Shown: positions 9,475-17,922, counted from the stretch's first letter. The stretch is DNA of 64,000 bases from Billgrantia tianxiuensis (GCF_009834345.1 NZ_CP035042.1:248001-312000), one strand, 5' to 3'. Program-made: numbers and translations. The notes: a model not told the origin generated them from the letters alone.

Positions 9475-11033
9475 ATGGATTCCACCTCATCTCGCCGCCG
9501 TACCCGCACCGCTGGAAACGCCCGCCGCGCCGGTAGAGGGGCCACCGCCGTCTCGGTCCAGCCCTACGCCACACGCCAAATCCCTCACTTCGAAATCCTC
9601 GATCACGCGGGGCTCTCCCTCCTTGAGGAGAATGCCGACACCATCCTCGAGGAGATTGGCATCGATTTTCGCGACGATGAGGAAGCCCTGCAGATCTGGC
9701 GTGATGCCGGTGCCGACGTGCAGGGGGAGCGCGTACGCATGCCGCGTGGCCTGTGCCGGCGGCTGATCCAGGATAGCGCGCCTCGCCAGTTTACCCAGCA
9801 CGCGCGAAATCCTGCACGCAACGTGGAGATCGGCGGGCCGCACACCGTCTACGTGCCTGCCTACGGCTGCCCCTTCGTGCACGACATCGACCGTGGAAGG
9901 CGCTATGGCACGCTCGAAGACTTCCAGAACTTCGTCAAGCTCGCCTACCTGTCACCGAGCCTCCATCACTCCGGCGGTACCATTTGTGAGCCAGTCGACC
10001 TGCCGGTCAACAAGCGTCACTTCGACATGATCTACAGCCACATGAAGTACTCTGACAAGTGCTTCATGGGCTCGGTGACCCACCCAGATCGCGCCCGGGA
10101 CACGGTCGAGATGGCCAAGATCCTGTTCGGCGAACGCTGGATCGATCCCGACACCGGCAAGCCGCGCACCTGTGTGATCAGCTTGATCAACGCCAACTCG
10201 CCGATGACCTTTGATGACACCATGCTGGGTGCCGCAAAGGTCTATGCGCGAGCCAACCAGGCCTGCATCGTGACCCCCTTCATCTTGGCAGGCGCCATGT
10301 CACCGGTGACCGTGGCCGGCACCGCCGCCCAGACCCTGGCCGAGGCCATGGCCGGTATGGCCTTCATACAGCTGGTGAACCCGGGCGCCCCGGTGGTGCT
10401 GGGGAGCTTCGCCAGCTCCATGTCGATGCAGTCCGGCGCCCCCACCTTTGGTACGCCGGAGCCGGCGCTGGTGCTCTACGTCATGGCGAGCCTGGCCCGC
10501 CGCCTCGGAGTACCCTTTCGTTCCGGCGGCTCGTTCACCGCCTCCAAGTTGCCTGACGCCCAGGCCGCCAGCGAGAGTGCCAACACCCTGCTGCCCACCA
10601 CCCTGGGCGGCGTCAACTTCGCGCTGCATTCGGCGGGTTGGCTGGAAGGGGGCTGGCCATGGGTTACGAGAAGTTCATCATGGATGCCGACCAGACCGGC
10701 ATGATGCAGACGCTGCTCAAGGGTGTCGATCTGTCGGAGAACGGCCAGGCCATGGACGCCATTCGCGAGGTCGGCCCCGGCAAGCATTTCCTGGGCTGTG
10801 CGCATACCCAGGCCAACTTCAAGGACGCTTTTTACCTCTCACCGATCGCCGACAACAACAGCTTCGAGCAGTGGGATGCCGACGGCCGGCTGGACATGGC
10901 CCAGCGCGCCAACGCCCGGTGGAAGAAACTACTCGCCGAATACGAGGCGCCGCCCTTGGATCCGGCGATTGACGAGGCTCTGCTCAACTACATGGCAACC
11001 CGCAAGGCAGCCTTCCCCGATTCCAATATTTAG
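9475..11033 (+). CDS. MttB-family (non-pyrrolysine) methylamine/betaine:corrinoid methyltransferase, frameshifted
   Basis: The enzyme expected to take a methyl group from a quaternary amine and place it on the corrinoid protein. Family segments include YGCPFVHDIDRGRRYG, HHSGGTICEPVDL, CVISLINANSPMTFDDTML and, after a frame change, GYEKFIMDADQTGMMQ. Adding one G to the GGGGG run at 10648-10652 joins the two frames into 519 residues (SAGWLEGG-LAMGYEKF). There is no in-frame TAG before the shift, so it is not a pyrrolysine MttB but of the MtgB-like class used for glycine betaine, proline betaine or carnitine. ATG 9475 follows GGAG; the first 30 residues are a basic, unconserved leader. The substrate is not predictable; a betaine is likely given the BCCT transporter next door. 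Confidence 0.88.
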
Positions 11034-11153
11034 CCGCCAGCTAAACCACGATGCCAACCGGTCCCGCCAAGCCGGCTGGCGTCCCGACTGGAGGAGCCGA
11101 AGCATTGGCGATCATCACCGCAACGAGATAACAACAACTTGAGGAATCTGTAG

Positions 11154-12827
11154 ATGAAAGAACCCATCTCACCACCCTCCGATGGAGTTCCAGCCACCGA
11201 GGGCCCAGCCGACCTGATCGATACCGATTACGTGATCGGGCAGGACAACATCATCGGCGAGTTCAAGCTGAACCTGGACATCCACGGCAAGGTATTCGCC
11301 ATCTCGGCCCTGGTCACGCTGTTCTTCGTCATTCTAACCCTGGCCCTGCACAGCGAAGTGGAGCCGCTGTTCACCGGGCTGCGCAACTGGCTGACCAGCC
11401 ACCTCACCTGGTTCTTCCTGCTCTCCGCCAATATCTTCGTGGTGCTCTGCCTGGTGCTGGTCGTCTCGCCATTGGGCAAGGTGCGCATCGGTGGTGCCAA
11501 CGCCAGGCCCGACTTCTCCTATTCGGCCTGGTTCTCGATGCTGTTCGCCGCCGGCATGGGCATTGGCCTGATGTTCTACGGCGTCTCGGAGCCCATGTCG
11601 CACTTCGCCTCCTCTCTCGGCGGTACCAGCCTGGACGGTGGCATGCGCAGCGACTGGGCACCCCTGGGCGCCGCCGCCGGCAACCCCGAGGCGGCGGCGC
11701 GGCTGGGCATGGCGGCCAGCATCTTCCACTGGGGCCTGCATCCCTGGGCGATCTACGCCGTGGTGGCACTGGCCCTGGCGATCTTCTCCTACAACAAGGG
11801 CCTGCCGCTGACCATGCGCTCGATCTTCTACCCCATGCTGGGTGAGCGCATCTGGGGCTGGCCAGGCCATGCCATCGACATCCTGGCGGTCTTCGCAACG
11901 CTGTTCGGCCTGGCCACCTCGCTGGGATTGGGTGCCTCCCAGGCCACGGCGGGGCTGGGTTACCTGTTCGGCACGCCCGGTGGGGATACCACCATGGTGC
12001 TGCTGATCATCGGCATCACGCTGATCGCTATCCTCTCCATCGTGGCTGGCGTCGACAAGGGCGTGCGCCGGCTGTCAGAGATCAACATGGTGCTGGCTTT
12101 CCTGCTGCTGGCGTTCGTGATCGTCGTGGGCCCGACCCTGGTGATCTTCACCGGCGTACTGGACAATCTGGTCGCCTACATCACCCACCTGCCGGCGCTC
12201 TCGGCGCCGTTCGGTCGCGAGGATGCCAACTTCAGCCAGGGATGGACGGCCTTCTACTGGGCCTGGTGGATCTCCTGGTCGCCCTTCGTCGGCATGTTCA
12301 TCGCCCGGGTATCACGCGGGCGCAGCGTGCGCGAATTCATCATCGCCGTACTGCTGATTCCCTCGCTGGTTTCGGTAGTGTGGATGACCGCCTTCGGCGG
12401 CACCGCCGTCAACCAGTTGGTGACCACTGGTTTCGAGGGTGTCCAGGATGCGGCCCTGGAGCTGCAATTGTTCGTGATGCTCGGCGAACTGCCGCTGACC
12501 GCCATCACCTCCTTCGTCGGCATCGTGCTGGTCGTGGTCTTCTTCGTCACTTCCTCAGATTCCGGCTCGCTGGTGATCGATACCATCACGGCCGGCGGCA
12601 AGGTCGACGCCCCCAAGCCGCAGCGCGTGTTTTGGGCGGTGATCGAAGGCCTGATTGCGATTGCTCTGCTGCTCGGTGGCGGGTTGGTCGCGCTGCAGGC
12701 CATGGCTGTCTCCACGGGCTTGCCATTCACATTGGTGCTTCTCGCAGGTTGTTTTGCAATCGTTAAAGGTCTGCTGAGTGAGCATCGCTTGATTAATCCC
12801 AAGTATAGAAAAACATCGATCACATAA
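11154..12827 (+). CDS. BCCT-family transporter (betaine/carnitine/choline type)
   Basis: A 557-residue membrane protein with about 12 hydrophobic segments, and the BCCT signature WAWWISWSPFVGMFIARVSRGR region near residues 365-390. GMGIGLMFYGVSEP in the third membrane segment holds the flexible glycine-rich stretch typical of sodium- or proton-coupled betaine carriers. The short cytoplasmic C-terminus lacks the long charged tail of osmosensing members, which favours uptake for catabolism over osmoprotection. It lies 120 bp after the MttB-family gene on the same strand and is followed by a strong terminator, so it probably imports the demethylation substrate. Exact substrate uncertain. Confidence 0.92.
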   Translation: MKEPISPPSDGVPATEGPADLIDTDYVIGQDNIIGEFKLNLDIHGKVFAISALVTLFFVILTLALHSEVEPLFTGLRNWLTSHLTWFFLLSANIFVVLCLVLVVSPLGKVRIGGANARPDFSYSAWFSMLFAAGMGIGLMFYGVSEPMSHFASSLGGTSLDGGMRSDWAPLGAAAGNPEAAARLGMAASIFHWGLHPWAIYAVVALALAIFSYNKGLPLTMRSIFYPMLGERIWGWPGHAIDILAVFATLFGLATSLGLGASQATAGLGYLFGTPGGDTTMVLLIIGITLIAILSIVAGVDKGVRRLSEINMVLAFLLLAFVIVVGPTLVIFTGVLDNLVAYITHLPALSAPFGREDANFSQGWTAFYWAWWISWSPFVGMFIARVSRGRSVREFIIAVLLIPSLVSVVWMTAFGGTAVNQLVTTGFEGVQDAALELQLFVMLGELPLTAITSFVGIVLVVVFFVTSSDSGSLVIDTITAGGKVDAPKPQRVFWAVIEGLIAIALLLGGGLVALQAMAVSTGLPFTLVLLAGCFAIVKGLLSEHRLINPKYRKTSIT

Positions 12828-12844
12828 TTGAGTTGTGATAGAGA

Positions 12845-12889
12845 AAGCCGGCTAGGCGGACTTGGAGTCCGCCTAGCCAGCTTATTTAT
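12845..12889 (+). terminator. Intrinsic terminator after the BCCT gene
   Basis: A 12-bp perfect stem (12851-12862 with 12866-12877, loop TGG), extended by AAGC/GCTT pairs and followed by TTATTTAT. It closes the purU-folD-mttB-BCCT unit. Confidence 0.8.
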
Positions 12890-13037
12890 CGATTTGTCGA
12901 TTCATTAAGGGAGTGGTATCTGACTTTCTTGGTAGTGCCAGTGCGTGAATTACGATACGAAATATGTGCAGAGGTGCATGCATTAAGAAGCGCTTCTACA
13001 GCGTTGTTGGTGGATCTAAGCTAAGGGAAAGATTGAT

Positions 13038-14063
13038 ATGGATAGCTGTAATAAGCTCGAGCAAATTTTGACGTCTCGCGATTGGTTGCTGGCAGATGGG
13101 GCTACGGGGACCAACCTGTTCGACATGGGTTTGACGTCTGGCGAAGCACCGGAATTGTGGAATGAGCTCTACCCTCGGAGAATTGCTCGAATGTATACTC
13201 TAGCCTTGGAAGCCGGCAGCGATATTTTTCTGACTAATTCTTTTGGTAGTAATGCCGCACGGCTTAGGCTACATGGGTCACAACACCGAGCTCGCGAATT
13301 ATCTCGACTGTCCGCCGCCATCGCACGAGATGTAGCAGACCGCTATCCGCGCCCCATCGTTGTTGCAGGTTCTGTGGGGCCAACGGGTGAAATAATGTCT
13401 CCCTTGGGCTCGCTAACTCATGAGTTGGCAGTGGAGATCTTTCATGAGCAGGCTGAAGGCCTCAAGGAAGGTGGTGCCGACGTACTGTGGCTGGAGACCA
13501 TGTCATCAATTGAAGAACTTCAGGCTGCGAGCGATGCCTTTAAACTGGCCAGTATGCCTTGGTGTGGGACGATGAGCTTTGATACGGCTGGGAGAACCAT
13601 GATGGGTGTGACCGCTCAGAGCGCGATGGAGACGGTTGGTCAGATGCCTAACATGCCAGTAGCGTTTGGAGCGAACTGCGGCGTTGGGGCATCGGATTTG
13701 ATGCGCACGGTCCTGAACTTTACGTCTCAAGGTAATGCAGTCCCAATTATTGCTAAAGGAAATGCTGGCATACCGGAATATTTCGATGGACATATTCGCT
13801 ATAGTGGGACTCCTGAGCTCATGGCCGATTATGCGGTTCTGGCGCGGGACGCGGGAGCCAAAATAATTGGTGGCTGCTGTGGTACGACTCCGGAGCATCT
13901 CGCTAGGATGCGCGCAGCGCTTGAAGAAAGGCCGCGAGGTGAACGACCCACTTTGGAGCAGATTCGCAATGTGCTGGGTGAATTCTCCTCGGTCAGTGAT
14001 GACCATGGTAAATCCCGGGAAGGACCTAATCGTCGAAATCGCCGAAGTAAATTTAACAAGTGA
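13038..14063 (+). CDS. Betaine-homocysteine S-methyltransferase (zinc-dependent)
   Basis: A 341-residue homocysteine methyltransferase of the Pfam S-methyl_trans family. ADGATGTNLFDMGL starts the barrel; FGANCGVG and IIGGCCGTTPEH carry the three zinc-binding cysteines. It probably transfers a methyl group from glycine betaine or another methyl donor to homocysteine. Codons are clearly more AT-ending than in folD, the BCCT gene or the nir genes, and the last 25 residues are a basic, unconserved tail, so the gene may have been acquired separately. A methionine-forming S-methylmethionine transferase (MmuM) is the main alternative; the betaine island context favours BHMT. Confidence 0.85.
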   Translation: MDSCNKLEQILTSRDWLLADGATGTNLFDMGLTSGEAPELWNELYPRRIARMYTLALEAGSDIFLTNSFGSNAARLRLHGSQHRARELSRLSAAIARDVADRYPRPIVVAGSVGPTGEIMSPLGSLTHELAVEIFHEQAEGLKEGGADVLWLETMSSIEELQAASDAFKLASMPWCGTMSFDTAGRTMMGVTAQSAMETVGQMPNMPVAFGANCGVGASDLMRTVLNFTSQGNAVPIIAKGNAGIPEYFDGHIRYSGTPELMADYAVLARDAGAKIIGGCCGTTPEHLARMRAALEERPRGERPTLEQIRNVLGEFSSVSDDHGKSREGPNRRNRRSKFNK

Positions 14064-14079
14064 TCAAGGAGCTGTAACC

Positions 14080-14335
14080 GGCTGATGTCGCAGTCAATGC
14101 ACCCGGCAAGGTGCCTCCATAGACCTCGCCGAGGCAGACGATGCCGCGCTGCCCATGAGTCAACAGCAGGTCGCTGATGGCTCTCATGCCCGAAGAGAAC
14201 GACCAGGCTGCCTCGGCATCCTCCAGAGCAGCTAGCGTCTCCTCCAGAGCGTATAGGGTGGATTCTGGCATAACGCGTGTAGAGCGGCCCCTGGCGACGC
14301 CCTTCGACTACCTCCAGCAAGGCTTTACAGACGCT
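14080..14335 (-). pseudogene. Remnant of a Cys/Met-metabolism PLP enzyme (cystathionine gamma-synthase/lyase family)
   Basis: Read on the minus strand, one frame gives GPLYTRYAR and another continues TLYALEETLAALEDAEAAWS and FSSGMRAI, then EVYGGT. These are, in order, the N-terminal landmarks of the trans-sulfuration enzyme family (YxRxxNPT, LExxLAxLE, FSSGMAA, DxYGGT). A frameshift separates the first two and the sequence loses similarity after YGGT; no PLP-binding lysine region remains. It is therefore a broken fragment of a methionine/homocysteine metabolism gene, fitting its place beside a homocysteine methyltransferase. Confidence 0.72.
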
Positions 14336-14347
14336 TCACCCCAAACT

Positions 14348-14361
14348 TTGATCACGATCAG
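14348..14361 (+). promoter_or_regulatory. FNR/Anr-type box (near-consensus)
   Basis: TTGATCACGATCAG matches TTGAT-N4-ATCAA at nine of ten positions. It lies 244 bp upstream of the PpyR-like gene with no other intact gene between, so it may drive the PpyR-like, sdhB and helical-protein unit under low oxygen. Confidence 0.5.
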
Positions 14362-14604
14362 GGCAGTGATGCCAAGAGATCCGGGAGGTTTTCGAACTTG
14401 ATCCCTACCGCTAAGGCCACAGGCGGTCATCAATATCATGAGGTTTTACGTGCTCTTGCCGCTTCGGCTGGCGACACTGGGAATACTCTTGCCGGGTTAT
14501 TCGACGAGGCGTGGCGGCTATGCTATAAGGAGTATGTGAGATGCTTCTTTTGTTCGTAAGGGGTGTGAAGGTTGACGCCTGGAAGAGGAACGAGGAGGAG
14601 TGAT

Positions 14605-14838
14605 ATGCGGCGATACTTTGATGACCCCCAATGTGCCCATGCCCTGGGGAATGCTTTACTGCTTCTAGGGCTGGTATTGCTGGGTGTCGGTGTGACGGGA
14701 GGCTACCTCATCGACGGCCGCCTGTCGCTGATCGCTCAAGTTCTGGCTCACGTACTGATCATTCTCGGACCTACACTGGTGAAGCTCGGGTACATACTGC
14801 GCATCAATGCCCGACATCGCCTACATCTCACCTATTGA
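14605..14838 (+). CDS. Small two-helix membrane protein, PpyR-like
   Basis: A 77-residue protein with two clear membrane helices (about residues 16-38 and 42-66) and little else. It resembles the short Pseudomonas membrane protein annotated as transmembrane sensor/regulator PpyR, particularly the GRLSL turn and the LGPTLVKLGYILR segment. The start at 14605 has an excellent GAGGAGGAG ribosome site. It lies 32 bp upstream of the orphan sdhB on the same strand. In Pseudomonas the ppyR neighbourhood includes nitric-oxide detoxification genes, which suits the denitrification setting here. Family assignment is from memory of sequence pattern and only moderately certain. Confidence 0.65.
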   Translation: MRRYFDDPQCAHALGNALLLLGLVLLGVGVTGGYLIDGRLSLIAQVLAHVLIILGPTLVKLGYILRINARHRLHLTY

Positions 14839-14870
14839 GATGCGTCCACCTGTCGGCAGGGAAAACCGCC

Positions 14871-15578
14871 ATGTTTAGCGTCCGGCTCTATCGCTACCAT
14901 CCCGAACACGACGCGGCGCCGCGTATGGAAACCTATGAGGTCGAGGAGCGATTCCGCTTAGCGATGGTGCTTGATGTGCTCGAATACCTGAAGCATCAGG
15001 ACACGACTCTGACCTATCGACGCTCCTGTCGTGAGGGGGTGTGCGGCTCGGATGGCATGAACATCAACGGCAAGAATGGCCTGGCCTGTATTACGCCGGT
15101 CGCCGAGGCACTGAACGGCACCGATATCCTGATCTTGCGTCCCTTGCCCGGTATGCCGGTCATCCGCGACCTGGTAGTCGATCAAGCACAGTTCATGCGC
15201 CAGTTCGAGAAGATTCGCCCCTGGTTGATCAACGACGAGCCACCCATCGCCCGGGAACGCCTGCAGAGCCCCGAGGAGCGCGAGAAACTCGACGGGCTCT
15301 ATGAATGCATTCTCTGCGCCTGTTGCAGCTCGGCCTGTCCGTCCTGGTGGTGGAACCCGGATAAGTACATCGGTCCTGCGGGGTTGTTGCAAGCCTACCG
15401 CTTTCTGATCGATAGCCGAGATACCGCAACCAGCGATCGCCTGGCCGACCTCGATGACCCCTTCAGCGTGTTCCGCTGTCGACAGATCGCCAACTGCACC
15501 TGGGTGTGCCCCAAGGGGCTAAACCCGTTGAAGGCGATCGGTCACATCAAGGCCATGCTGCTGAAACATGGAACCTGA
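14871..15578 (+). CDS. sdhB: Succinate dehydrogenase/fumarate reductase iron-sulfur subunit, orphan copy
   Basis: A 235-residue SdhB closely similar in plan to the E. coli protein. SCREGVCGSDGMNINGKNG carries the 2Fe-2S ligands, CILCACCSSACPSWWWNP the 4Fe-4S ligands and CRQIANCTWVCPKG the 3Fe-4S ligands; all cysteines are present. I start at ATG 14871 (MFSVRLYRYHPE), the family start; the frame extends upstream without similarity. No sdhA, sdhC or sdhD lies nearby, so it is either a spare subunit for a complex encoded elsewhere or feeds a different partner. Its neighbours, a PpyR-like protein and a small helical protein, suggest a stress or anaerobic role. Confidence 0.9.
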   Translation: MFSVRLYRYHPEHDAAPRMETYEVEERFRLAMVLDVLEYLKHQDTTLTYRRSCREGVCGSDGMNINGKNGLACITPVAEALNGTDILILRPLPGMPVIRDLVVDQAQFMRQFEKIRPWLINDEPPIARERLQSPEEREKLDGLYECILCACCSSACPSWWWNPDKYIGPAGLLQAYRFLIDSRDTATSDRLADLDDPFSVFRCRQIANCTWVCPKGLNPLKAIGHIKAMLLKHGT

Positions 15579-15620
15579 CACTCCTTAATGCGCCGCAAAC
15601 TGTGGCAGGAGGCAATTCTC

Positions 15621-16079
15621 ATGGCTTTTCGCCAAGTCAAGGATCTGCTCGTCTGGATACGCGATTTTCATGCTCGGCTGGGGGAGCAGTACGCCCAACT
15701 GGCTGAAGTACAACAGGATGAGCGGATGAGGATGGCACTTGCGTTCCTTGCAGATCGTGAGAAGCGCATGTCGAGTGGCATGTTGGCCTATCTTGAGGAT
15801 GGCCGCGAAGGATTGCTCACGACCTGGCTAATCGACAGCCAGGAATTCGGTCATCCTGACGTGCTGGAGCGGATACCTCGCTGCCTGGGCTGTCGCGATA
15901 CCCACGACCTCCTCGCTAACGTGATGACCGCCCACCAGACGCTCAAGGACATGTACCGGTTGCGTGCCGAATTGGCTTCCATACCTGAGGAAGCTGAGCT
16001 GTTCGAACAGCTGGCCGAGCAGCAGGATGCAGAAGCCCGCCTGCAAACACGTGACTTCGCACGCCTCGAGATGTACTGA
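15621..16079 (+). CDS. Small alpha-helical protein, possibly ferritin-like
   Basis: A 152-residue, strongly helical, acidic protein (LGEQYAQLAEVQQDERMRMALAF early on) with no signal peptide. Helical spacing and scattered Glu/His (for example EKRMSSGMLAYLED and MTAHQTLKDMYRLRAELA) recall four-helix ferritin-like or rubrerythrin-type folds, but I do not see a complete ExxH metal motif pair, so this is tentative. AGGAGG at 15606-15612 supports the start at 15621 rather than 15588. It follows the orphan sdhB by 42 bp and is probably co-transcribed with it. Function unknown. Confidence 0.65.
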   Translation: MAFRQVKDLLVWIRDFHARLGEQYAQLAEVQQDERMRMALAFLADREKRMSSGMLAYLEDGREGLLTTWLIDSQEFGHPDVLERIPRCLGCRDTHDLLANVMTAHQTLKDMYRLRAELASIPEEAELFEQLAEQQDAEARLQTRDFARLEMY

Positions 16080-16190
16080 AGCCAGAGCACTCGCAGTGGG
16101 CCTGATGTGGCCCAGATAGGCCGCAGAACGAGAGCCGCATGACGTCCGAGCCCAGAGCTGGCCACCCACGGCGTGTCCAGCATGGGCAAG

Positions 16191-16754
16191 CTACAGCGCC
16201 CAGACCAGCGCCAACAGTATTCCCCACGCCATCAGCCCGAAGGCCATCACCGTGTAGGTGGCCGACATCACCATGACATCGTCCTCCTCGCGCTCGGCGA
16301 GCGCCTGCAGGCCGTGGTAGACCAGCCCGCACGACAGCATCATCGCCAGCAGCACGCCACAGACGATGAACACCATGTCGGGGACGAACAGCGTCAGCGA
16401 GGAGAACCACAGCGGCAGCGGCGCCATGGCGGCGAGGAAGTAGGCGGCGCGGTGGCTCAGCCGCAGGCGGTGGGCGCGCGCCACGCCGTGGATCAGCCAG
16501 CCCATCACCAGGAAGGTGAGCAGCTCGGCGGTGAAGAGGGCCGGCGCGATAATTGCCCAGGGGCGATCGGCCAGGCCGGGCAGCAGGGCATCGCCATGCC
16601 GGTAGATGGCGTAGTGCAGCATGACCGGCGGCAGCAGCGACAGCGGCAGTACCACGCGCAGGATCAAGGCATTGAGAGAAGGGCGCTCGCGTCGCAGTTG
16701 CTGCCAGCCTCCCTCTTGCGTGAAGGGAAGCTGCAGAATCAGGGAAATGTTCAT
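16191..16754 (-). CDS. Yip1-family membrane protein
   Basis: A 187-residue protein with five or so hydrophobic helices starting around residue 28, and a short amphipathic N-terminus (MNISLILQLPFTQEGGWQQL). The overall plan and the PLSLLPPVMLHYA first helix fit bacterial Yip1/DUF1282-type membrane proteins. It is a paralogue of the gene immediately upstream (16824-17387): both start MN..LILQLPFT..GGWQQLR and end in a W-x-L/Y helix, so they arose by tandem duplication. Probably co-transcribed from the MarR-divergent promoter. No enzymatic role is apparent. Confidence 0.75.
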   Translation of the reverse strand: MNISLILQLPFTQEGGWQQLRRERPSLNALILRVVLPLSLLPPVMLHYAIYRHGDALLPGLADRPWAIIAPALFTAELLTFLVMGWLIHGVARAHRLRLSHRAAYFLAAMAPLPLWFSSLTLFVPDMVFIVCGVLLAMMLSCGLVYHGLQALAEREEDDVMVMSATYTVMAFGLMAWGILLALVWAL

Positions 16755-16823
16755 GGTTTTGCCTTTGCCAGTGTTATGCCGTGTCGTTGTTACATGCAGT
16801 GCTGCTCATTCGCTGAAGAGGAA

Positions 16824-17387
16824 TCAGTACGCCCAGACTATGGCCATCAGCAGTCCCCAGGCCAGAACACCGCCAGCCATGACGGTATAGGTCGCAGACA
16901 TTGCCACGACATCGCTATCCTCGCGATGGCACAGGGCCTGCAGGCCGTGGTAAATCAGGCTGCAGGAAATCCCCAGGGCCACGATTGCCACCAGCGTGTT
17001 GAGCAGCACGCTAGGAATCAGCAGGGCCAGCGAGGCGGACCACAGCGGCAACGGCGCCAGGGCCGCAAGCAAGTAAGCGTCGTGGTAATCGATTGACATG
17101 TCATCGCTATTGACCACCGCATGAATCAGCCATCCCATTACGAAGAAAGTGAGCAGCTCGGCGAGAAACAGGATCGTGGTGATGTAACGCCATGGACGCT
17201 CACCGAACCCAGCAATGAAGGTGTCACCATAGTGCGTGCCGGCGTAATAGAGCAGCACGGGGGGAAGCAGTGACATGGGCAATACCACCAGCCAGACCAA
17301 CTTCGGAATGGAGGGGCGTCCTTGACGCAGTTGCTGCCAGCCGCCTGCGCGGGTGAAGGGGAGCTGCAGAATTATCGCGAGATTCAT
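16824..17387 (-). CDS. Yip1-family membrane protein, paralogue
   Basis: A 187-residue membrane protein with the same helix plan and the same N-terminal pattern (MNLAIILQLPFTRAGGWQQL) as the downstream gene, with lower identity in the middle (residues 95-110 differ). I use ATG 17387, which matches the paralogue's length and leaves GGGG upstream as a ribosome site; a GTG at 17396 is possible. It is the first gene read leftward from the intergenic region with the MarR operator candidate, so the pair is likely repressed by the MarR protein encoded divergently. Function unknown. Confidence 0.75.
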   Translation of the reverse strand: MNLAIILQLPFTRAGGWQQLRQGRPSIPKLVWLVVLPMSLLPPVLLYYAGTHYGDTFIAGFGERPWRYITTILFLAELLTFFVMGWLIHAVVNSDDMSIDYHDAYLLAALAPLPLWSASLALLIPSVLLNTLVAIVALGISCSLIYHGLQALCHREDSDVVAMSATYTVMAGGVLAWGLLMAIVWAY

Positions 17388-17412
17388 GGCGGACACCCCA
17401 GTCGAGATTTTT

Positions 17413-17429
17413 ATATCATGCTATGATAT
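17413..17429. promoter_or_regulatory. Palindrome, candidate MarR operator
   Basis: ATATCAT-GCT-ATGATAT: perfect 7-bp arms in the 97-bp gap between the yip1-like pair and the divergent marR-type gene. Length, symmetry and location are what a MarR dimer site normally shows, so it probably controls both directions. Confidence 0.65.
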
Positions 17430-17484
17430 TGTTTATGCGCCAAATCGCAATATGTCAAGACTCACCTGTCAGGAGAGCGGCTCG

Positions 17485-17922
17485 ATGTCCGAGCATGATT
17501 CATCTGAAGCGGTATCCAGCCCTTTGACCAAGCAGGATTTCGAGCGGCTTTCCCACTTTCGCCACCAGCTGCGCTGTTTCTTGCGGGTCAGCGAAGATAT
17601 TTGCCAGCAGCATGGCCTCACCTCGCTGCAGTATCAGCTGCTGCTGCACCTGAAGGGGTTTACGGGGCGGGAGTGGGCCACGGTGGGGGAGCTCGCCGAA
17701 CGGCTCCAGGCCAAGCATCACGGCACCGTGATGCTGGTCGATCGCTGCGAGCAGCTCGGCCTGGTGCAGCGAAGCCCCGGACGCAACGACCGGCGGCGCA
17801 GCGAAGTGCACCTGCTGCCGAAGGGGGCGCTGATCGTCGAACAGGTTGCCAGCGAGCATCAGCCGGAGTTGCGTCACTTGCAGGAGGAGTTCCAACTGCC
17901 CGGCTGGTCGGAGTCAGTTTAG
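17485..17922 (+). CDS. MarR-family transcriptional regulator
   Basis: A 145-residue winged-helix regulator. LTSLQYQLLLHLKGF and VGELAERLQAKHHGTVMLVDRCEQLGLVQRSPGRNDRRRSEV positions form the recognition helix and the beta-wing with the conserved D-R-R. I start at 17485 because AGGAGAG lies 8 bases upstream; an ATG at 17452 is also in frame. The gene is divergent from the Yip1-like pair and upstream of a P450 gene in the same direction (93 bp), so candidate targets are its own promoter, the membrane pair and perhaps the P450. The ligand is unknown. Confidence 0.9.
   Translation: MSEHDSSEAVSSPLTKQDFERLSHFRHQLRCFLRVSEDICQQHGLTSLQYQLLLHLKGFTGREWATVGELAERLQAKHHGTVMLVDRCEQLGLVQRSPGRNDRRRSEVHLLPKGALIVEQVASEHQPELRHLQEEFQLPGWSESV

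Larger units (their letters stand above)
14064..14604. other. Decayed region between bhmt and the PpyR-like gene
   Basis: These 541 bp hold a minus-strand pseudogene (14080-14335), an FNR-like box at 14348-14361, and short open stretches on the plus strand around 14400-14560 that match nothing I recognise. It looks like a rearrangement scar. Confidence 0.6.

Noticed and set aside
10640..10660. mttB frame break as a pyrrolysine read-through
   Set aside because: The break is a reading-frame change in a G run, and the codon reached is not an in-frame amber at the known pyrrolysine position.
14400..14560. Open stretch with GGHQYHEVLRALAASAG
   Set aside because: No credible start or stop context and no recognised family; left as part of the decayed region.
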